DNA of 64,000 bases from Prorocentrum cordatum (taxonomy: Eukaryota; Sar; Dinophyceae; Prorocentrales; Prorocentraceae), in assembly GCA_963575745.1 (NCBI GenBank), contig CAUYUJ010019896.1:18501-82500 (forward strand). The letters are read 5' to 3'. The position numbers were made by a program, and so were the translations under genes. Shown here one piece after another: positions 59,801-64,000 of this stretch (positions are counted from its first letter, which is position 1; the number at the start of each line of letters is the position of its first letter). Below the pieces are notes generated by a model. The model ran no database searches, was not told the origin of the DNA, and saw only the letters and a program-made list of their open reading frames with translations.

Positions 59801-61801
59801 GCGTGCGCGCTCGGAGCTCAGGCCACGGCTCTCTCTGTCCAGGGCGGGGGGGTCGACACCGACGCGCCGCTGGCTGCCGCCGCGCGCGCGGGGCTTTTTG
59901 GTGAGCGAGAATTCACAGAATTCGATCAGCAAGGGAGACCGAAGCAATGCGACGCGTCAGAGTTCTTCTTGGCCGCCCTCCATGCCGTTACCGAGGCCGA
60001 ACACCCCGTTTGTACCGCAAGGGGGGCTCACGGGCAGCGCAGTGTGCTCCAGCAGCACGTCTGCGGCATTGCGTTTCGGCAGCGGAGGCGATGCGCCGCG
60101 TGCACAGCAAGTTCGGACAAGGGGGAAATTAAGACGTTTCTGAAGGTGGTGCCTTCCGAATTGCTCGGCCCCGACCACCGGGGGCCGTGCGATCTGGAGG
60201 ACTTGATCCGGCTGGGATTAAGGCATGTCGGTGAGCCAGGGCCAGGATGTCCGGCGCACGCTCACCTCGATGATGCTCAGAGGGCGGCGGCCGGGGTCTG
60301 TCAAGGCATCAGGGTATATACAGGCAATCGCTGGGAGCGGTCGCCGCCGGTGCTCTTCGTGATCGTGGAGCGGGTGATACGCCAGTGGTACGACAGACGC
60401 CTTGTGCGCTTTCCTCAGATTCTGCGGCCTGTGGATTCCCAGTGCGAGTGCGATTTCTCGGGGGTCGTGGTGCACCAGGCCGAAAGCGCGACAAGCGGGC
60501 ACTATTTTGCGTATGCATCCGTTGGCGTGAACGAATACGCCAAATTCGACGACAGTGCTGTCCAGCTCCAGACTTGGGCGCAGATCGCCGGAAACCACCA
60601 GGTGCACATTGGCGCCTATGTGTTTGCGTATGTGCGCAGGGCGGGTCCGCGGGGCGGAGGCGGCGGGCGCGCGGCGGCGGGGTCTGCGGGGGGCGCCAGC
60701 GGCAGCGCTGGTGCGGGACCGTCTGGTGCGCCGCCGGCTCCGCCGACTGCGCCTCTCGGGCATGCAGGCGGGCGCGCGGCGGGGTCTGCGGGGAGCGGCA
60801 GCGGCGGCGGCGGCGCTGCTTCCAGCGCCGCTGCCGCGCCGTCTGCGCCGCCGAGTGCGCCCGCCGGGCAGCAGGCGTCGGGCGGCGAGCCAACGGGCAA
60901 GCGGCGTCGGGCGGGTGGCGGGGATCCTGGCGCTGGCGACGGGGACCCCAGCGCTTCGGGGCAGCCGCAGCCGCCATCGCGCAGGGGCAAGAAGCGCGGG
61001 CTGTCCCCGCCAGCTCCGGGCCGCGCGGGCGACGAGGACGACGACGCTGGCAGGGCCGCTGGCGTTCCGTCCGCGGACCCTGTGCCTGCTGGAGTCCAGC
61101 CAGGCGCGGGGGCGTCGCTCGCGGGGGACGAATGGCGGCGCTTTACGCCAGAAAACATTGACCCCGCGAAGTGCATGGCTCGGACGTGGGGGAACGGAGC
61201 TGGTGGGCAATGCCGGAGCGCGCAAAAGCAGGGATGCGGGGATCTGTGCGGGCTGCATTTCAAGCAGCAGCACAAAGATGGTTGGCATGGGCGTGTGGAC
61301 GGGCCCATCCCGGAGGGAAAGTTGAAGGTGTTCAAGGAGAAGAACGCAGGGAAGGCCCCGCGTGCGGCGCCCGCGGCTGAGGCTGGCGCGGTGCCCGGCA
61401 GCGATGGCGTCGCCGCGAGGGCGCCGACAGGGGGCGGCGAGGGTGCTGGAGGGGCTAGCGCAACCAATGCGGCTTCGGAGCCATCCTCGGGCGGCGAGCG
61501 CGGGGGGCGTGGCGGGCGCGCGACGGCGAGGGAAATCGCCGCCGCTGCCGCGGAGGAGCGCGCGCGGCAGGAGGATCCTGAAGAACGGCGGACGCGCTTG
61601 GGCATCGCCGAGCACAACAAGCGGCAGGAGTTGCTCGGCCAGGTCGCTGGAGCCTTCCGATTGCGCCAGGAGGACGTGCCCGTCAGCATCGGCAGGTGGA
61701 CTGACGAGAAGCTGCGACAGACGTTGCGCCGCCTGCGCCCGGAAAGAGATGACGTGGTGAGCGAGCCATCGATTGTGGCGCTGTCGGAGGAGGCTCTCTG
61801 A
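56885..61801 (+). CDS. Helitron protein, segment 5: PIF1-type helicase fused to USP deubiquitinase
   Basis: Open from the TAG; the first ATG is at 56933. The helicase has Walker A GEGGTGKT (57497-57520), SSNSAARVIGGETIHSGF, a Walker B-like VVEVSM in which Val (57743) replaces the usual Asp while Glu (57746) is kept, FLGDFYQLGPV, and C-terminal motifs VQTAQGMGMDA and CAMLSRVRVAHRVLVYNLP. After a disordered linker comes a USP (C19) domain: Cys box GIANLGNTCFVSAVAQVLL (Cys 59696), DASEFFLAALH, a zinc CAAC, His box HQAESATSGHYFAYA (His 60500) and KFDDSAV. A Gly/Ala/Pro linker, a Cys/His module (CMARTW ... GGQC ... GLH ... GRVDGPIP, 61171-61310) and a charged tail follow. Deubiquitinase catalytic residues look intact; helicase activity is doubtful. 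Confidence 0.85.
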   Translation, partial: EVDEGEADEAWAAHRQMPAHALKDSEVPAVAQFELLRGSAQSLVYKNIFLDGYAKDDKPQPAVASTGMQTGFRGLELDDSQFEEGKAQQKEAFRYRKKDAEGLPGDGDGRSGLAGSAPAVLVPGRPPAPAVASDEKRPPRARDIAERLFDEWANRAENPVTFNQEQKAVVALLVGQVEAIVACHQDLDSGKSPEPVEQMALLLHGEGGTGKTEVVKLLGRLLNDVFGAGSEIAVASSNSAARVIGGETIHSGFGLSGQQAMDIRTLSRQKVDDIVDRMNDLKAVIVVEVSMVPPQLLGAASFRMCKARKAQYNCDVNLYMARGHMFGKVPIVMFLGDFYQLGPVSGKGRRSSLLQPESPEAPVHVRNGQSMFLDGLTHAMFLYETHRFKDRLVTPHAPCPFMPGFLKTMRQGKKFTAEQKRMVQKWVVRPGKNDKRLQDPHVKDGFEMGIAWEAVHRQMQYRAVREARDRGQMLLYVQAVDLPPRPFGAEHHKAMLQVPNVNNTGHLIGMCPLYIGMRVRLNVKLSAKHQIVQDAVGEVVDVRFHPRKFETPDADWREKKLHDAHRIGYYRCKCLPRGVLVRFDGLEKDFGFGKGVVQIAPHRASWEWSHHYEDEGERKLRKVKVTRYQIPLLPERVRAVQTAQGMGMDAATMVLQKPMNMGADDWWLHLCAMLSRVRVAHRVLVYNLPPWDILERGPPQYVRDGVQRFEKKMLESFEIAKQKAQEYGWDVGDGPAARRAPESSSAPAPPVVPRASPLGPSRAAGTSAGVGEADDDDDEAAGSVPSDGEAAPAASVHTPLPSHALRPGQALTVPPAYIAPDAGLAGRGRGRGRGGDATGTGDAAAASSTGSAVSRGRRRAGGGRGAGRGTVVPRDLWGDMFRTAATVGDGAEPPELRPLDRDLCMAAYGVSQEEVTRELQWHCGRGSGVGIANLGNTCFVSAVAQVLLRLAPFRRLLYVHDQRCPLGAASCAACALGAQATALSVQGGGVDTDAPLAAAARAGLFGEREFTEFDQQGRPKQCDASEFFLAALHAVTEAEHPVCTARGAHGQRSVLQQHVCGIAFRQRRRCAACTASSDKGEIKTFLKVVPSELLGPDHRGPCDLEDLIRLGLRHVGEPGPGCPAHAHLDDAQRAAAGVCQGIRVYTGNRWERSPPVLFVIVERVIRQWYDRRLVRFPQILRPVDSQCECDFSGVVVHQAESATSGHYFAYASVGVNEYAKFDDSAVQLQTWAQIAGNHQVHIGAYVFAYVRRAGPRGGGGGRAAAGSAGGASGSAGAGPSGAPPAPPTAPLGHAGGRAAGSAGSGSGGGGAASSAAAAPSAPPSAPAGQQASGGEPTGKRRRAGGGDPGAGDGDPSASGQPQPPSRRGKKRGLSPPAPGRAGDEDDDAGRAAGVPSADPVPAGVQPGAGASLAGDEWRRFTPENIDPAKCMARTWGNGAGGQCRSAQKQGCGDLCGLHFKQQHKDGWHGRVDGPIPEGKLKVFKEKNAGKAPRAAPAAEAGAVPGSDGVAARAPTGGGEGAGGASATNAASEPSSGGERGGRGGRATAREIAAAAAEERARQEDPEERRTRLGIAEHNKRQELLGQVAGAFRLRQEDVPVSIGRWTDEKLRQTLRRLRPERDDVVSEPSIVALSEEAL
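59660..60645 (+). other. USP (peptidase C19) domain within segment 5
   Basis: Marked separately because of its unusual location. The domain is about 330 residues, compact for a USP. It retains the Cys, His and Asp boxes in the expected order and spacing. It is read in the same frame as the helicase without a stop. Confidence 0.8.
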
Positions 61802-62264
61802 GTGCTGCGCCTCGACGGCGGCTCTCTGAGTGTGTGCCTGTGTGTCTGTGTGTCTGTGAGTCTGTGTGTCTGTGTGTCTGTGTGTCTGTGTGTCTGTGTG
61901 TCTGTGTGTCTGCATGTCTGTGTATTTGAGTTTCTGTGTGTCTGTGTGTCTGTGTGTCTGTGTGTCTGTGTGCCTGTGTGTCTGCGTGTCTGCGTGTGTG
62001 TGTGTGTGGCTGTGTGTTTGTGTGTCTGTGGTCTGTGTGTCTGTGTGTCTGTGTATCTGTGTCTCTGTTTGTCTGTGTGTCCGTGTCTGTGAGTCTGTAT
62101 GTCTGTGTGTCTGTGCGTTTGTGTGTCTGTGTGTCCGTGTGTCTCTGTGCGTGTGTGTCCGCGTGTCTCTCTGTCTGTGTGTCTGTGTGTCTGTGTGTCC
62201 GTGTGTGCGTTTCCTCGTCTGTTTGAGCCCCGCGCTTTCCCCTTCTCCCTCCTCCCCTTCCCCT

Positions 62265-62346
62265 GGCGCTCCGCGAGGGCGGAGTGGCTGGAGTGGAGGG
62301 AGGGCTGGCCCCGAAATTGGGCGGTGCCTCCCCCCTCTGGAGCGCC
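62265..62346 (+). repeat. 82-bp island with terminal inverted repeats, copy 1
   Basis: GGCGCTCC at the left and GGAGCGCC at the right. It contains GCGAGGGCGGAGTGGCTGG and GGCGGTGCCTCCCCCCTC. It matches 63675-63756 closely and at identical length. Confidence 0.65.
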
Positions 62347-62951
62347 AGCGGGAGTGGCGGGGGGCGGGGTGCGTCGAGGGCCGCATGGGGGTCGCGGGGG
62401 AGGGAGGGGTGTCTGTGTGGCTGTGTGTCTGTGTGTTTGCGTGTTCTTGTGTCTGTGTCGGTGTGTCTGTGTGCCGGTGTGTCAGTGTGCCTGTGTGTCT
62501 GTGCGCCTGTGTGTATGTGTGTCGGTGCGTCTGTGTGGCTGTGTGTCTGCGTGTCTGCGTGTCTGTCTTTCTGTGTGTATCTGTGTCTGTGTGTGCGTGT
62601 GCTTGTGTGTCTGTGTGTCCGTGTGTCTGTGTGACTGTGTGCTTGTGTGCCTGTGTGTCTTTGTGTCTGTGTGTCTGTGTGTCTGTGTGTCTGTGTGTCG
62701 GTGTTTCTGTGTGTTTGTGTGTCCGTGTTTCTGTGTGTCTGTGTGTCTGTGTGTCTGTGTGTCAGCGTGTCTGTGTGTCTGTGTCTGGCATGTTTGTGCG
62801 CTGGTGTGCGTTTGCGTGTGTGTGTGTGTGTGTGCGTGTGCGTGTGTCTGTGGCTGCGTGAGTGTTCGCGTGCGTGTGTGTGTGCGGGTGTTCGCGTGTG
62901 GGCGTGAGCATCCGTGTGCGGGAGTGGCCGCCGCTGCCGACGGTTCTGGGG

Positions 62952-62979
62952 GGCCAGCGCGACCTTGGCGGCGCTGGCC
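62952..62979 (+). repeat. Perfect 9-bp inverted repeat
   Basis: GGCCAGCGC, 10-nt loop, GCGCTGGCC, in the middle island of the octamer array. Confidence 0.6.
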
Positions 62980-63674
62980 TCGTCGGTGGGCGGTGGAGGC
63001 TGGGCGACTTCGAGGATTGCGTGTCCGTGTGTCTGTGTTCCTTTTTGTTAATGTGTCTGTGTGTCTGTGTGTGTGTCTTTTGTGAGTATGTGTGTCTGTG
63101 TGTCGTGTGCCTTTGTGTCTCTGTGTCTGTGTGGCTGTGTGTCTGTGTGTCTGTGTGTCTGTGTGTCAGCGTGTCAGTGTGGCAGTGGCAGTGTGTCACT
63201 GTGTCAGTGTTTGTCAGTGTGTCTGTGTGTCTGTGTGTCTGTGTGTCTGTGTGTCTGTGTGACTGTGTGTCTGTGTGTCTGTGTGTTTGTGTATGTGTGT
63301 TCGTGTGTATGCGTGTCTGTGTGTCTGTGTGTCTGTGTGTCTGTGTCTGCGTCTCTGTGTGTCTGTGTGTCTGTGTGTCTGTGCGTCTGTGTGTTTGTGT
63401 GTTTGTGTGTCCGTGTGTCTGTGTGTGTGTACCTGTGTGTCTGTACGTCTATGTGTCTCTGTGTCTGTGAGTGAGTTTGTCTGTGTGTCAGTGTGTCAGT
63501 GTGTCCGTGTGTGTCTCTGTGTCTGTGTGTGTGTGTCTGTGCGTTTGTGTTTCTGTGTGTCTGTGTGTCTGTGTGTCTCTCTGTGTCTGGGCGCGTGTGT
63601 ATGCGTGTGAGTGTGTGGGTGTGTGTCTGCCTGTGTGCGCGCGCGGCGCTTGGACCCCCGAGCTTTGCCCCAGT

Positions 63675-63756
63675 GGCGCTCCGCGAGGGCGGAGTGGCTG
63701 GAGTGCAGGGAGGTCCGGCCGCAAAATGGGGCGGTGCCTCCCCCCTCCAGAGCGCC
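63675..63756 (+). repeat. 82-bp island with terminal inverted repeats, copy 2
   Basis: Second copy of 62265-62346; the right arm has one mismatch (AGAGCGCC). Confidence 0.65.
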
Positions 63757-63838
63757 GGCGGGGAGGCCGGGGGCGCGTGGTGTGTGCTTGTGTGATTTGG
63801 GTGCGTGTGCGTGTCCGTGGGTGTGCATGTGAGATGTT

Positions 63839-63870
<32 letters not shown>

Positions 63871-64000
63871 GCGCGTTCGCGCGTGTGTTTCGACCTCTGC
63901 GCGTGGATGTGTGCGTGTGTGTGTGCGTGTGTGTGTGCGTGTGTGCTGAGCATGCTGGCGTGCGTTTGTGTCCTCGTGTTGTATGTGTGTGGCCGTGCGT

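Larger units (their letters stand above)
46420..61801 (+). mobile_element. Helitron-type (Rep/PIF1 helicase) element coding region with USP domain
   Basis: A run of + strand frames together spells the Helitron order: N-terminal repeats; zinc motifs and a C2H2 finger; a DUF6570-like segment; Helitron-like Rep with HPHNH and a two-tyrosine Y-x-x-D-Y-x-x-K motif; PIF1-type helicase; then a USP deubiquitinase and a Cys/His module. Frame changes occur near 49740, 50740 and 54950, and a TAG lies at 56882. Element ends (5' TC, 3' hairpin plus CTRR) were not identified. Either a decayed element, assembly errors in GC-rich homopolymers, or unrecognised introns could explain the breaks. Confidence 0.8.
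61802..64000 (+). repeat. TGTGTGTC octamer array with GC-rich islands
   Basis: Begins directly after the Helitron-type stop codon. Long runs of TGTGTGTC with variants (TGTGCGTC, TGTCTGCG). Translated frames give Cys/Val/Ser repeats and are not genes. Islands at about 62215-62400, 62920-63020 and 63640-63780 interrupt it. The array reaches the window end. Confidence 0.9.

Noticed and set aside
62265-62346. 82-bp hairpin island as a tRNA or small RNA gene
   Set aside because: No cloverleaf or internal promoter boxes are visible; only the end arms pair.
61866-63610. Cys/Val/Ser-rich frames as a metallothionein-like or silk-like protein
   Set aside because: They are direct translations of TGTGTGTC repeats, open in several frames at once.

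Overview
The window looks like nuclear DNA of a eukaryotic protist, most probably a dinoflagellate. The reasons are: long LINE ORFs of a type I associate with dinoflagellates; a PPPGLE peptide; two GGCTCAAG octamers (the 3' end of the dinoflagellate spliced leader) at the start of a retroposed copy; a Rep-helicase gene carrying a eukaryotic USP deubiquitinase; and a very high repeat load. There are no bacterial operons, and I saw no rRNA or tRNA genes. The organism call is inference.

Layout. 1-12.2 kb: three non-LTR retrotransposons (LINEs) stacked head to tail on the + strand: a C-terminal fragment (3-854), a 5'-truncated copy (1077-5721) and a nearly complete copy (about 5727-12243). 12.2-44.75 kb: a satellite domain of about 177-bp monomers in higher-order units of roughly 1-1.4 kb. 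These units are punctuated by some 25 copies of a hairpin (CCGGCGGTAA ... TTACCGCCGG). A second, roughly 330-bp repeat family is mixed in. The domain is interrupted by four LINE-derived insertions (18475-19191, 26855-27646, 33050-35204, 42135-44602), all on the + strand, and by a 90-bp minisatellite (39.4-40.5 kb). 44.75-61.8 kb: an abrupt change to very GC-rich DNA that encodes a giant Helitron-type Rep/helicase on the + strand. It is broken into segments by three frame changes and one TAG, and it ends in a USP-family deubiquitinase domain and a Cys/His module. 61.8-64 kb: a TGTGTGTC octamer array with GC-rich islands.

How the parts fit. The LINEs encode a coiled-coil ORF1 protein and an ORF2 with an APE endonuclease, a reverse transcriptase and a C-terminal RNase H. 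In all LINE copies the RNase H halves are in swapped order (the D70/D134-like half precedes the D10/E48-like half), i.e. a circular permutation. ORF2 follows ORF1 in the same frame after a UGA-C stop, with no AUG before the endonuclease motifs. The LINE 3' ends carry a conserved GGAA tetraloop hairpin and a CCGCAAAG-CCGCAAAAA tail. Several sit directly on AACCA(A)GGTTG, the loop of the satellite hairpin; one has an 18-bp target-site duplication there. Non-autonomous copies share the same 3' tail, and one encodes a 453-aa gag-like protein.

The best candidates for something not previously described are the permuted LINE RNase H, the Helitron-USP fusion, the LINE-hairpin target relationship, and the structured satellite with compensatory changes in its hairpins.
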